From PNMQ01 sp964478775 (GTDB lineage Bacteria > Pseudomonadota > Alphaproteobacteria > Paracaedibacterales > CAIOTO01): DNA of 64,000 bases. Of this stretch, positions 54,984 through 63,706 are shown piece by piece. Under the pieces are notes generated by a model that was not told the DNA's origin, did no database searches, and worked only from the letters and a program-made list of their open reading frames with translations. Numbering within the stretch: the stretch's first letter is position 1; each line of letters begins with the position of its first letter. A program made the position numbers and the translations under genes. The stretch is taken from assembly GCA_964478775.1 (NCBI GenBank), contig CAYZJC010000001.1, forward strand, positions 1 through 64,000. The letters are read 5' to 3'.

Positions 54984-55170
54984 GAATGATGCTCCTGTTA
55001 AGAAACACCAGCATATCAGAGATTTTCTGAGATAAGAAGGCGTATTTACTTTTGGAGCAGGGCCGAATCATCTCCAAGTCAGCTGCACCTGTAGGGATTT
55101 GATAGCTTTAATATGCACTAAATCCACAAGAACAATCCTTTCCTCAAAGCTATAAGATTTTCATCAATTG

Positions 55171-55221
55171 TTAATCATTATGTGTGATGATTAAATCATA
55201 ATTAATGAGATGTGCATCTCA
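55171..55221. promoter_or_regulatory. Nested dyads upstream of sdhB
   Basis: TTAATCAT (55171-55178) pairs with ATGATTAA (55187-55194). A second perfect dyad TGAGATG-TG-CATCTCA spans 55206-55221, ending 49 nt before the sdhB ATG. Such symmetry near a promoter suggests regulator binding; no known consensus is claimed. Confidence 0.4.
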
Positions 55222-55270
55222 AATCAAATAAATAACAATAAAAATGATTCATAAATAGGATACATATCTT

Positions 55271-56086
55271 ATGGTACAATTTCGCCTTCCACCCAACTCT
55301 GTTGTCCAAAAAGGACAACACTACTCAACGCTTACGCAAGAAGAAGAAAAGCTAAAACCTTCAGCCGTTAATTATCGCACATTTAAGCTGTATCGCTATG
55401 ACCCAGATTCGCCCGACAATCCCAGGTACGACACTGTCGCTGTCGACATTTCCAAAATGGGGCCGATGGTTTTAGATGCCTTATTCTACATTAAAGACAA
55501 TATAGATCGAAAATTTTCATTTCGAAGGTCTTGCAGAGAAGGCATTTGTGGAAGTTGTGCTATGAATATTGATGGCACGAATCGCTTAGCGTGTATTACC
55601 CCCATAGAAGATTTGCCGCAAATCATTACCATTAACCCTTTACCGCATATGAATGTTGTGAAAGACCTGATCTGTGACTTAACACAAGCTTATAAACAAC
55701 ATGCATCTATTAAGCCTTGGATTCAGTCAAACCAACCCTATAGTCTTAAAGACGGTCAAGTACGTGAGCGCTTACAGTCACCAGAAGAAAGGGCGAAACT
55801 TGATGGTTTATGGGAATGTATTTTATGCTTTTCTTGTTCTACAAGCTGCCCTAGTTATTGGTGGAACCCAGATAAATATCTTGGCCCTGCGACCCTGCTC
55901 CAAAGTTACCGCTGGATAGTAGATTCACGAGACGATAAAACACAAGAGCGCGTAGATGAGTTAGATGATGCCTTTAAATTATACCGTTGCCACACCATTA
56001 TGAACTGCACCAATACCTGCCCTAAAGGTTTAAACCCTGCCAAAGCGATTGCCAATATTAAAAATATGCACAACCCAGCAATTTAA
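55271..56086 (+). CDS. sdhB: Succinate dehydrogenase iron-sulfur subunit
   Basis: 271 residues. Carries electrons from the SdhA flavin to quinone. Three clusters are visible: [2Fe-2S] CREGICGSCAMNIDGTNRLAC, [4Fe-4S] CILCFSCSTSCPSYWW and [3Fe-4S] CHTIMNCTNTCPKGLNP. An N-terminal extension of about 25 residues precedes the FKLYRYDPDSPDNPRYD start. It is separated from sdhCDA by 16 kb and instead leads into nuoE-nuoF, which begin 90 nt later. Confidence 0.97.
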   Translation: MVQFRLPPNSVVQKGQHYSTLTQEEEKLKPSAVNYRTFKLYRYDPDSPDNPRYDTVAVDISKMGPMVLDALFYIKDNIDRKFSFRRSCREGICGSCAMNIDGTNRLACITPIEDLPQIITINPLPHMNVVKDLICDLTQAYKQHASIKPWIQSNQPYSLKDGQVRERLQSPEERAKLDGLWECILCFSCSTSCPSYWWNPDKYLGPATLLQSYRWIVDSRDDKTQERVDELDDAFKLYRCHTIMNCTNTCPKGLNPAKAIANIKNMHNPAI

Positions 56087-56176
56087 AGCTACTTGTTTAA
56101 GAGGATAATCTTGTTAAATGACTGTCTTTGGGCTAACCTAAAATGAGATTAAAGTTTTACATAACAGACAACATTA

Positions 56177-56728
56177 ATGACACACCCCTTTCGTTTTAGC
56201 GCTGACACACAAGCCCAAGTTGAAGAAGTTTTATCAAAGTATCCGCTTGCCAGAAAAGCTAGCGCGTTGATCCCTTTGCTTGATCTCGCACAACGTGAAA
56301 TGGGGGGGTGGCTTTCAAAAGAAGCGATTCAAGTGGTAGCAGCTATTGTAGACGTTCCCTTTATTAAAGCTTATGAAGTTGCCACATTCTATTCTATGTT
56401 CAATTTACAACCTGTGGGTAAGTATCACATTAAGGTATGTGGCACAACACCTTGTTGGTTACGTGGCGCTGAAGACATCATGAACACATGCAAGTCTCAC
56501 CTTAACGTCAATGTAAATGAAACAACGCAAGATGGCACATTCACCCTCACCGAATTTGAATGTCTTGGCGCTTGTGTGAATGCACCTGTTGTACAAATTA
56601 ATGACGACTATATTGAAGATGTCACGCCTCAAGCACTTACAACGCTTTTGGATAATCTTGCCAAGGGCGAACCCTTAAAACCCCATTCATGCCAACACAG
56701 ACAAGCTTCAAAAGCCTTAAAGGAATAA
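56177..56728 (+). CDS. nuoE: NADH-quinone oxidoreductase subunit E
   Basis: 183 residues. NuoE holds the N1a [2Fe-2S] cluster of complex I. Seen: ARKASALIPLLDLAQREMGGWL, VATFYSMF, and the cluster cysteines in VCGTTPCWLRG and FECLGACVNAPVVQIND. nuoF follows after 3 nt. The usual upstream nuoABCD are not here; sdhB is the neighbour instead. Confidence 0.96.
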   Translation: MTHPFRFSADTQAQVEEVLSKYPLARKASALIPLLDLAQREMGGWLSKEAIQVVAAIVDVPFIKAYEVATFYSMFNLQPVGKYHIKVCGTTPCWLRGAEDIMNTCKSHLNVNVNETTQDGTFTLTEFECLGACVNAPVVQINDDYIEDVTPQALTTLLDNLAKGEPLKPHSCQHRQASKALKE

Positions 56729-56731
56729 TGT

Positions 56732-58018
56732 ATGCTCGCCCTTAAAGATCGTATTTTTCAAAACCTTTATGGTGACCACAGCGCAACAAAGTCAGGTAAC
56801 TGGCCAGGCTCACTGAACATGGCCATGCAGGTAGGGGACTGGGACAACACCAAAGACCTCATTTCAAAAGGGCGCGATTGGATAGTAAGTGAAGTCAAAG
56901 CGTCTGGCCTTCGTGGTCGCGGGGGTGCTGGTTTTTCAACTGGCATGAAGTGGTCTTTTGTCGCTAAAGAATCTGTCAACCCGGTATACCTTGTCATTAA
57001 TGCAGACGAAAGTGAACCTGGAACGTGCAAAGACCGTGACATTTTAAGGCATGAACCCCATAAACTCATTGAAGGGGCCCTTCTTGCTGCTGTGGCGATT
57101 GGTGCACATACGGGCTATATCTATGTGCGCGGGGAATATTACAATGAAGCTGTAGCCTTACAACGCGCGATTGATGAAGCTTACGCAGCAGGTTTACTTG
57201 GAAAAAATGCCGCCCATTCAGGGTATGATTTTGACCTATACGTCCACCGCGGGGCTGGTGCTTATATTTGCGGTGAAGAGTCAGCCTTGCTAGAAAGCCT
57301 TGAAGGGAGAAAAGGCATGCCGCGTCTAAAACCCCCCTTTCCTGCTGTGGTTGGCTTATATGGTTGTCCAACAATTATCAACAATGTGGAAACCATTGCC
57401 GTTGTCCCCACCATTTTAAGAAGAGGTGCCTCCTGGTTTTCAAGTTTTGGCAACCCCAACAATAGTGGAACAAAAGTATTTTGCATTTCAGGCCACGTCA
57501 ATACCCCTTGCAATGTTGAAGAATCAATGAGTATTCCCCTTCGTGAATTAATTGAAAAACACGCAGGCGGTGTCAGAGGGGGATGGAACAATTTAAAAGC
57601 CATCATTCCAGGCGGGTCATCAGTTCCTATGCTACCAAAACAGATTTGCGATACAGTCGTGATGGACTTTGATGCCCTTCGTGCTGAAGGCTCTGGCCTT
57701 GGCACAGCCGCCGTAATTGTGATGGACCAATCTACTGACCTTATTAAGGCGATTGCGCGTTTAAGTAAGTTTTATATGCATGAAAGCTGTGGGCAATGCA
57801 CCCCATGCCGTGAAGGCACAGGGTGGATGTGGCGCATGATGGAAAAACTTGCCATTGGCAATGCCAACATTGAAGATATTGATTTACTCCTTGAAGTCAC
57901 CAAACAAGTGGAAGGTCATACCATTTGTGCCCTGGGAGACGCTGCTGCTTGGCCTATTCAAGGTCTCATCCGTCACTTCAGGCATGAAATTGAAGATAGA
58001 ATTAAAAACTATCAATAG
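56732..58018 (+). CDS. nuoF: NADH-quinone oxidoreductase subunit F
   Basis: 428 residues, full length. NuoF binds NADH and FMN. Seen: GLRGRGGAGFSTGMKWSF (FMN/NADH), INADESEPGTCKDRDI, YICGEESALLESLEGRKGMPR, and the N3 cluster ESCGQCTPCREGTGW with a fourth cysteine in HTICALGDAAAWP. nuoG does not follow: a convergent secreted-protein gene ends 18 nt downstream, so the complex I genes are split between loci. Confidence 0.97.
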   Translation: MLALKDRIFQNLYGDHSATKSGNWPGSLNMAMQVGDWDNTKDLISKGRDWIVSEVKASGLRGRGGAGFSTGMKWSFVAKESVNPVYLVINADESEPGTCKDRDILRHEPHKLIEGALLAAVAIGAHTGYIYVRGEYYNEAVALQRAIDEAYAAGLLGKNAAHSGYDFDLYVHRGAGAYICGEESALLESLEGRKGMPRLKPPFPAVVGLYGCPTIINNVETIAVVPTILRRGASWFSSFGNPNNSGTKVFCISGHVNTPCNVEESMSIPLRELIEKHAGGVRGGWNNLKAIIPGGSSVPMLPKQICDTVVMDFDALRAEGSGLGTAAVIVMDQSTDLIKAIARLSKFYMHESCGQCTPCREGTGWMWRMMEKLAIGNANIEDIDLLLEVTKQVEGHTICALGDAAAWPIQGLIRHFRHEIEDRIKNYQ

Positions 58019-58036
58019 GGTACACCTTATTAGGTC

Positions 58037-60244
58037 TTATTTTCCTTCAAGACGCTTTAATCTTGCTTTTCTGAGATCGTCTGAGCTTAAGGGAGCAGAT
58101 TTTTTCTCTTCAGCCTTACGCACATCTTCTGCCACACTAGCTTCATACTCCTGATTTTGTTGTTCTGTTATTATTCTATCTTCAATTATCTTCAAAGCAG
58201 GTTTCCATTTTCCAACAGGGGCACTTACAGCAGTTTGCCTAACAATTGAAACTTGATCTGTCGTTAAATCATCATCAGCAAATAAAGTAAGACCAGCATT
58301 TTCCAGTTGTTCATTTGTAACATCGCCAACAGTTGCAAAACGAACACCAGCATCATAAAGAGAGGTCGCAAAAGTATATGCTTTTTCATGAGCAGCTAAA
58401 TTTAAAATTCCCAACTTTTTATTAAATAACAAATTGCCTTCAGTACCAGCAAATAGGGGGTTTAACCCATCGTCATTAAGGACTCTTAAGGCGGTCACAA
58501 TCCTCTCCTCAATACCTTTACTGCAGCTTAGGGCGTTGATACTATTTTGATAAGCCGTAATCGATTCACCAATAAAGCTTTCAATCCAAAGGTCTAAAGT
58601 GTGAGGGTGACATGTATTCACAAAATGTAACACAGTAGAGACTGTTGACATATATTCAGGTGATAAGGCCACTGAAATAGCCCGAAAGACATTGTCTTGG
58701 GTTTCATTTGAAAAAAGTTGTCTTCCCTTTCGGTTGAATAAATGTTGGATTTCTTGATTATTTAAGGAAGAGGTTCCATTGCTAGCAACTCTTTCACGAA
58801 TATGTGCCATGACAGGTGTTAAGACAGCATGGGCATAGTCATGAATTTCAAAGGCAATACCACGTCCTTGACCATTAGCATTTCCTTGATGCTGTTCTAA
58901 TAATAATAATTGTCTGTACCACTCAGGCAAATGATTCCAAATAAAATTGCGGCAAGCAATGTCTTCTTGAGCGTTTCCTTGATGGTTACGATAAGACAAC
59001 CCCAATTGTGCAATACTCGGTCTATACTGCAATGGTGTTTGTTCATCCAATAAATAAGACATCATAGTTAAATTTCTACGATCTGAAGATGTGGAAAAAG
59101 CATGATCAATACCATCTTGATCTGGCTTAAGGGGACAAGAATTACTTAGAATCCATTCAAGAGCCTCATACTGATTTTGATCTGCTGCGAAACGAAATAC
59201 ATCATTCACCACCTCTTGATGTGGCTGAATTGAGCACACATCATTTAAAATCCATTCAAGTGTATCAAAATTCTTATCGTCAATAGCCGCACGAAATACA
59301 TTTCTGAGAGCATCTTGACTGGGTTCATATAAGCCACCCTGGGTAAGCAAACACTCAATTACATCTCTATTATTCTTTCGTAATGCGAGCTGCAGTGCTG
59401 ATAGCACCTCGTGCTGAGAAGGCTTTACCAAAGCATCACAACCTAATAACCATTCAACAATCTCTTTATTATTCCTCAATACAGCAGCAACCATTGCATA
59501 GCCTACCCCCTTTTGATCTGGCTGCGGCAAAACATCACAAGTTAACATCCATTCCATTATATTTTTGCGATTCTTATTTGCTGCTAATTGAAATGCATGA
59601 TTCACCCCATCTTGATTGGGTTTACATAGCTCAGCTTTGCTTAGAATAAACTCCATAATGTCTACATGATGATCGATTTCTACAAAACTCAATATTGCAT
59701 TTATGCCCTCTTGATTTGGTTGGGCTAACACATCACAAGTCAGCATCCATTCAATTATATTCTTGTGATTATGACGTGCTGCATTCGCAAAGGCTTTATT
59801 AATATCATCTGTTTCTGGCATAAAGGCGCAAGGCTGGTTCAGTATATACTCCATAAGTTCTTGGTGATTATCTCTTGCAGCCAATGCAAATACTCTACCC
59901 GGCATCAAAGCATTGATAAGGAAGACATCGTATTTTTGCCCTAACAGAAATTTTATTTGACCTATGCAACCAAAATAGGAATAGCTTTCATGGACATAGG
60001 ATAGAGCATCCAATTCATTCTTATGGTTTTGTAAAAGATATTGAGAAACGCCCACACTAGGTGTATCCCCATCCAAGTAAAATCTGTTTGAATATGACTG
60101 AACTATATCCCATTCATCTTTTGTCATAACATAATTAAACATAAGTTCAGATGGCATTGCGTTACGAATTGTTGTATCTGCATTATTCATTGCAATTGCA
60201 TTAGAAGTAATCACCGCTACAGTTAGTAAAAATTTTAAATTCAT
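58037..60244 (-). CDS. Secreted protein with nine 33-residue ankyrin-like repeats
   Basis: 735 residues. Signal peptide LKFLLTVAVITSNAIA. Between about residues 118 and 410 lie nine repeats of 33 residues, reading roughly AF-x-x-AA-x-x-N-x-x-x-I-(I/M)-E-W-(M/I)-L-x-x-x-x-x-x-x-P-x-Q-x-G-(I/V). Examples: HKNIIEWMLTCDVLAQPNQ, NKEIVEWLLGCDALVKPSQ, QYEALEWILSNSCPLKPDQ. The 33-residue helical period is that of ankyrin repeats, but the P-x-Q-x-G turn is its own variant and lacks the usual G-TPLH. The C-terminal 300 residues are helical and unknown, ending in a charged K/R/E-rich tail. Stands alone; probably effector-like. Confidence 0.7.
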   Translation of the reverse strand: MNLKFLLTVAVITSNAIAMNNADTTIRNAMPSELMFNYVMTKDEWDIVQSYSNRFYLDGDTPSVGVSQYLLQNHKNELDALSYVHESYSYFGCIGQIKFLLGQKYDVFLINALMPGRVFALAARDNHQELMEYILNQPCAFMPETDDINKAFANAARHNHKNIIEWMLTCDVLAQPNQEGINAILSFVEIDHHVDIMEFILSKAELCKPNQDGVNHAFQLAANKNRKNIMEWMLTCDVLPQPDQKGVGYAMVAAVLRNNKEIVEWLLGCDALVKPSQHEVLSALQLALRKNNRDVIECLLTQGGLYEPSQDALRNVFRAAIDDKNFDTLEWILNDVCSIQPHQEVVNDVFRFAADQNQYEALEWILSNSCPLKPDQDGIDHAFSTSSDRRNLTMMSYLLDEQTPLQYRPSIAQLGLSYRNHQGNAQEDIACRNFIWNHLPEWYRQLLLLEQHQGNANGQGRGIAFEIHDYAHAVLTPVMAHIRERVASNGTSSLNNQEIQHLFNRKGRQLFSNETQDNVFRAISVALSPEYMSTVSTVLHFVNTCHPHTLDLWIESFIGESITAYQNSINALSCSKGIEERIVTALRVLNDDGLNPLFAGTEGNLLFNKKLGILNLAAHEKAYTFATSLYDAGVRFATVGDVTNEQLENAGLTLFADDDLTTDQVSIVRQTAVSAPVGKWKPALKIIEDRIITEQQNQEYEASVAEDVRKAEEKKSAPLSSDDLRKARLKRLEGK

Positions 60245-60259
60245 TTTGGTTTTCCCTCA

Positions 60260-60280
60260 ATATATGTATACAACATATAT
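60260..60280. promoter_or_regulatory. Perfect palindrome upstream of the 33-residue-repeat gene
   Basis: ATATATGT-ATACA-ACATATAT, an 8-bp inverted repeat with a 5-nt spacer, beginning 16 nt upstream of the minus-strand start at 60244. Possible operator; A+T richness makes chance more likely than usual. Confidence 0.35.
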
Positions 60281-60475
60281 AATACTGAAAAATAAAATGT
60301 CAAGTTTTTTATGGAAAAATATTTTATCACTCCTTAAAACTGAGTTAACTCAGCACAGAAGAAAACTATCCAGCCCTACATAAACAAACAAAACTGCTGC
60401 ACTTTTATGAAAATCACTGGACACTGAAAGGGCGAAGCTTTAATCTTATTAGGGTGAAAGGGGCCGAAGTACACT

Positions 60476-61708
60476 GTGAAGTTAAAATTATATTTCTTAT
60501 TTCTTATTTTTCTGTGCGCATTCCATACGCATGCTGGCATTCCAGGCAAGTCAGCTATTGTTATTCATGAACAAACACAGCGCATTTTATATGCAGAACA
60601 CGCAGATATGCCGCGTCACCCCGCATCGCTTACAAAAAAAATGACGATGTACATGTTATTTGAAGCCTTACAAAAAAAGAAAATAACATTAAATACTTCT
60701 TTTCGTGTATCACGCCTTGCCACCAGTCAAGCCCCAAGCAAACTAAATGCTACTATCGGGGAATATGTAACAGTTGCTACCATTATTAAAGCCCTTGCCA
60801 CAAAATCTGCAAATGATATGGCCGTTACGGCAGCAGAAGGACTAATGGGGAGTGTTCCTGCTTTTGTTCATGCTATGAACCAAAAAGCGAAAGCTTTAGG
60901 CATGCGACATACGATTTTTAAAAATCCATCAGGCTTGCCCAACCCCCACCAGTGGACAACAGCTAGAGACATGTCTATTTTAGGACAAGCTCTCTATCAC
61001 CACTTTCCTCAATATTGGAAATTCTTTAGGCTTAAGCATTTTCACCACAAAGGGTCAATGATTAAAACCCATAATCATTTGCTCACAAACTACCCAGGGT
61101 CAGACGGCATTAAAACAGGGTTTGTAAATGCTTCCGGATTTAATATCAGCACTTCTGCTGTGCGCTATAAACCAAACGGCGAACCGGTGCGGTTGTTTGT
61201 TGTAGTGATGGGCGGTGAAACACGCAAAGCAAGAGATTTGCGCGTCACGCGCTTACTTGACCAATATTTTAAAAAGCTAGGAGCCACAAAAATTAGAGCA
61301 CCGCAAGCATTTATACCGGACGACTTTGAAAAAGAACCTTCTATCTTCACAATGACACAACACGATAAGGTTTCAGCTACCCAGTTAGATGACACCAATC
61401 AATTTGATGACACTTTTTCCTTTGACAATATAGATATTGAAGAAGAAAATCCATTAACATCCCACAGACGCATTAACCCTTTACTCTTACAAACCACCCA
61501 AGACCCTAATGAGGCAACAGCCTTGGTGCAAAAAATGATGCTATACGGCCCCAACTACACCAGCAAAAAAGCACTGCAGTCAAACACAATTAAAATAACA
61601 AATACACCACCCGTCAAGACGGTAACGCTTACAAAAAAGAAAAAGAACAAGGCAAAAAAGACCAAGGTTCAGACAAGAAAAACACGAGGAAAAATCAAAA
61701 AAAGATAA
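60476..61708 (+). CDS. D-alanyl-D-alanine carboxypeptidase (PBP5/6 type) with a basic tail
   Basis: 410 residues from a GTG start at 60476. Signal peptide (LYFLFLIFLCAFHTHA). Penicillin-binding motifs: S-x-x-K as PASLTKKMT near residue 50, S-x-N as TKSANDMAVTAAEG near 110, and K-T-G as SDGIKTGFVNASGF near 205. It trims the terminal D-Ala from peptidoglycan stem peptides. The C-terminal 150 residues differ from PBP5. Instead of an amphipathic anchor helix they end in about 30 residues very rich in lysine and arginine (LTKKKKNKAKKTKVQTRKTR), which may bind the membrane or wall by charge. Confidence 0.85.
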   Translation: MKLKLYFLFLIFLCAFHTHAGIPGKSAIVIHEQTQRILYAEHADMPRHPASLTKKMTMYMLFEALQKKKITLNTSFRVSRLATSQAPSKLNATIGEYVTVATIIKALATKSANDMAVTAAEGLMGSVPAFVHAMNQKAKALGMRHTIFKNPSGLPNPHQWTTARDMSILGQALYHHFPQYWKFFRLKHFHHKGSMIKTHNHLLTNYPGSDGIKTGFVNASGFNISTSAVRYKPNGEPVRLFVVVMGGETRKARDLRVTRLLDQYFKKLGATKIRAPQAFIPDDFEKEPSIFTMTQHDKVSATQLDDTNQFDDTFSFDNIDIEEENPLTSHRRINPLLLQTTQDPNEATALVQKMMLYGPNYTSKKALQSNTIKITNTPPVKTVTLTKKKKNKAKKTKVQTRKTRGKIKKR

Positions 61709-61803
61709 CCCCTCAACTCTAAACCGGTTAAGCATTTACCAAAAATAATTTAAGTATCAAGAAGTATTTTACCTCAATTTAAAATAAAAAGGCTATAGTT
61801 CAT

Positions 61804-62469
61804 ATGCGTCAATTGATGCTGCCCTTAAAATCTCCGACAACGTATACGCACCAAAGCTATTATACAAGTCGTTGTAACCAAGATGCCTATGAATGGGTAA
61901 AAGCCTACCCAACATGGAAAGCCATGCAACACACAACAGGCTTGTGCATAGAAGGAGCTGAGCAATGCGGGAAAAGTCATTTGTGCACCATCGCACACAA
62001 ACTTTACCCCAGCTCGCATTTCTTAAATGGGAAAGATGATTTGTCAAAACTTCACCCGTTTGACCTTGCTCAACCACTCATCATTATTGATAATGCCGAC
62101 AAGGCTAATGAAGAATGGTTATTTCACCTTTTTAATCATGCGCGTTCAACAAAGCGTCATCTGCTGCTTAGTATGCATAGCCCCTATCAACAGTGGTGCC
62201 AATTACCTGATCTTCATTCCCGTTTATCTACAATGTTACACACTATATTGTTTCCCCCAGACGATGAGGCTATGCAAAATATCTTACAAAAACAATTTAC
62301 AGACATCGGTATTATCGTGACTGACCAACTGATTCAGTACCTTTCCACACATATTGACCGCACCTATAGTGCCATTAATTTTTGGGTTAAGCATCTTAAT
62401 CAAAAATCAATTGAACTTAAGAAGCCTGTTTCTGTCAATTTAGCGCGACAATTACTATCTCTTACTTAA
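61804..62469 (+). CDS. hdaA: DnaA-inactivation regulator HdaA
   Basis: 221 residues, a DnaA-like AAA+ protein. Alphaproteobacterial HdaA stimulates hydrolysis of ATP-DnaA to stop re-initiation. The N-terminal RQLMLPL is the clamp-binding motif position, followed by a Walker A-like EGAEQCGKSHL, Walker B-like LIIIDNADKA, and a C-terminal helical domain that stops before any DNA-binding domain IV. An AAGG site precedes the ATG. The cysteine inside the P-loop (E-Q-C-G-K-S) is unusual. Confidence 0.8.
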   Translation: MRQLMLPLKSPTTYTHQSYYTSRCNQDAYEWVKAYPTWKAMQHTTGLCIEGAEQCGKSHLCTIAHKLYPSSHFLNGKDDLSKLHPFDLAQPLIIIDNADKANEEWLFHLFNHARSTKRHLLLSMHSPYQQWCQLPDLHSRLSTMLHTILFPPDDEAMQNILQKQFTDIGIIVTDQLIQYLSTHIDRTYSAINFWVKHLNQKSIELKKPVSVNLARQLLSLT

Positions 62470-62612
62470 AGACAATCCTGCACATTTTCAAATGTAACAA
62501 TATGTAATAAACAACCATTTGATGACAACAATTATATAAGATAAAATTAAAATTGTAGGATATTATTGGCGCTTATAGACATATCACGCCCAAAGAACTG
62601 GAAATAAATAGA

Positions 62613-63584
62613 ATGACTTCTCTTTTATCTGCTCAATCAATTAACAAAAATAGTAATGCTTCAGCCGTTATTATGTCAGCTGTAGCAAATATAAATCAAA
62701 AACAAGAAAATCAACAAGGCCTCATGATATCGTCTTTATATCAAGCAACGCTCGCATCAAGCTGTATTTTTAAAGGAATTGGGGTTCACTCTGCAGCCCC
62801 TGTTACGATGCGCATTTTACCAGCAGCCCCCCACAGTGGCATACGTTTTGTAAGAACAGATATCACTGACACTAACAATATGATACCTGCAACTTACGAT
62901 GCTGTTACCAACACACGTATGTCGACCACTATCACCAACAGTGAGAAAATTAGTGTGTCTACTGTTGAACACGTCATGGCAGCCTTAAGCGGTTGCTCAA
63001 TTACAAATGCAATTATTGAAATTGACGGGCCTGAAGTGCCTATTATGGATGGAAGCTCTACCCTTTACACACAAATGTTTTTAAAGGTAGGCACCACCAC
63101 ACAAACCACCCTTCAACCAATTATACGCGTCACACAAACAGTGCGTGTAGAAAATGACACAGGGTTTGTACAATTCACACCCGACACATCTCGTAAGTTT
63201 AGCATTTTTTTTGACTTTGCAGGCCGCTTTAAAGGAACAGATTTTGAAAATGGATGCAGCTTTCATTTAGGCGCAGATAGCTTTCATGATGCGCTTTCAA
63301 ATGCCAGAACTTTTGGCTTGTACGAAGACGGCCTTCACCTACAAGCGATAGGACTTGCAAAAGGGGCATCACTAGAAAACACCGTCGTTCTAAAAGACTT
63401 AAAAGTATTAAACCACCAGGGTCTTCGTTCAAAAGATGAACTCACGCGCCATAAGATGCTTGATGTTATTGGTGACATGGCATTATCCCCTGCTGCTATT
63501 ATTGGGTGCTATGAAGCTTACAATCCAAGTCATGAATTAAATAATTTATTACTGAGAAAACTATTTGCCATGCAGTATGCTTAA
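62613..63584 (+). CDS. lpxC: UDP-3-O-acyl-N-acetylglucosamine deacetylase
   Basis: 323 residues from 62613. LpxC is the committed, zinc-dependent step of lipid A synthesis. Seen: FKGIGVHSAAPVTMRILPA, STVEHVMAALSG with zinc histidine and catalytic glutamate, GPEVPIMDGSS, ARTFGLYED, GLAKGASLENTVVL and RHKMLDVIGDMAL with the second zinc ligands. The first 37 residues have no family match. An ATG at 62724 with AAGG in front would give a standard N-terminus, so the real start may be there. A strong terminator follows. Confidence 0.96.
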   Translation: MTSLLSAQSINKNSNASAVIMSAVANINQKQENQQGLMISSLYQATLASSCIFKGIGVHSAAPVTMRILPAAPHSGIRFVRTDITDTNNMIPATYDAVTNTRMSTTITNSEKISVSTVEHVMAALSGCSITNAIIEIDGPEVPIMDGSSTLYTQMFLKVGTTTQTTLQPIIRVTQTVRVENDTGFVQFTPDTSRKFSIFFDFAGRFKGTDFENGCSFHLGADSFHDALSNARTFGLYEDGLHLQAIGLAKGASLENTVVLKDLKVLNHQGLRSKDELTRHKMLDVIGDMALSPAAIIGCYEAYNPSHELNNLLLRKLFAMQYA

Positions 63585-63606
63585 AATGTTTACTTTAACC
63601 TACATG

Positions 63607-63639
63607 AAAAAAGGGCATGCTTTTTGGCATGCCTTTTTT
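63607..63639 (+). terminator. Rho-independent terminator after lpxC
   Basis: GGGCATGC / GCATGCC stem with a T-rich loop, preceded by six A and followed by a run of T. It may also serve the convergent lytic transglycosylase gene. Confidence 0.85.
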
Positions 63640-63706
63640 AGCTTTGTTTGTAGATTGTTGCATACCCATTGATTGAGGATACACACTTTATAATCAACAC
63701 ATTACA

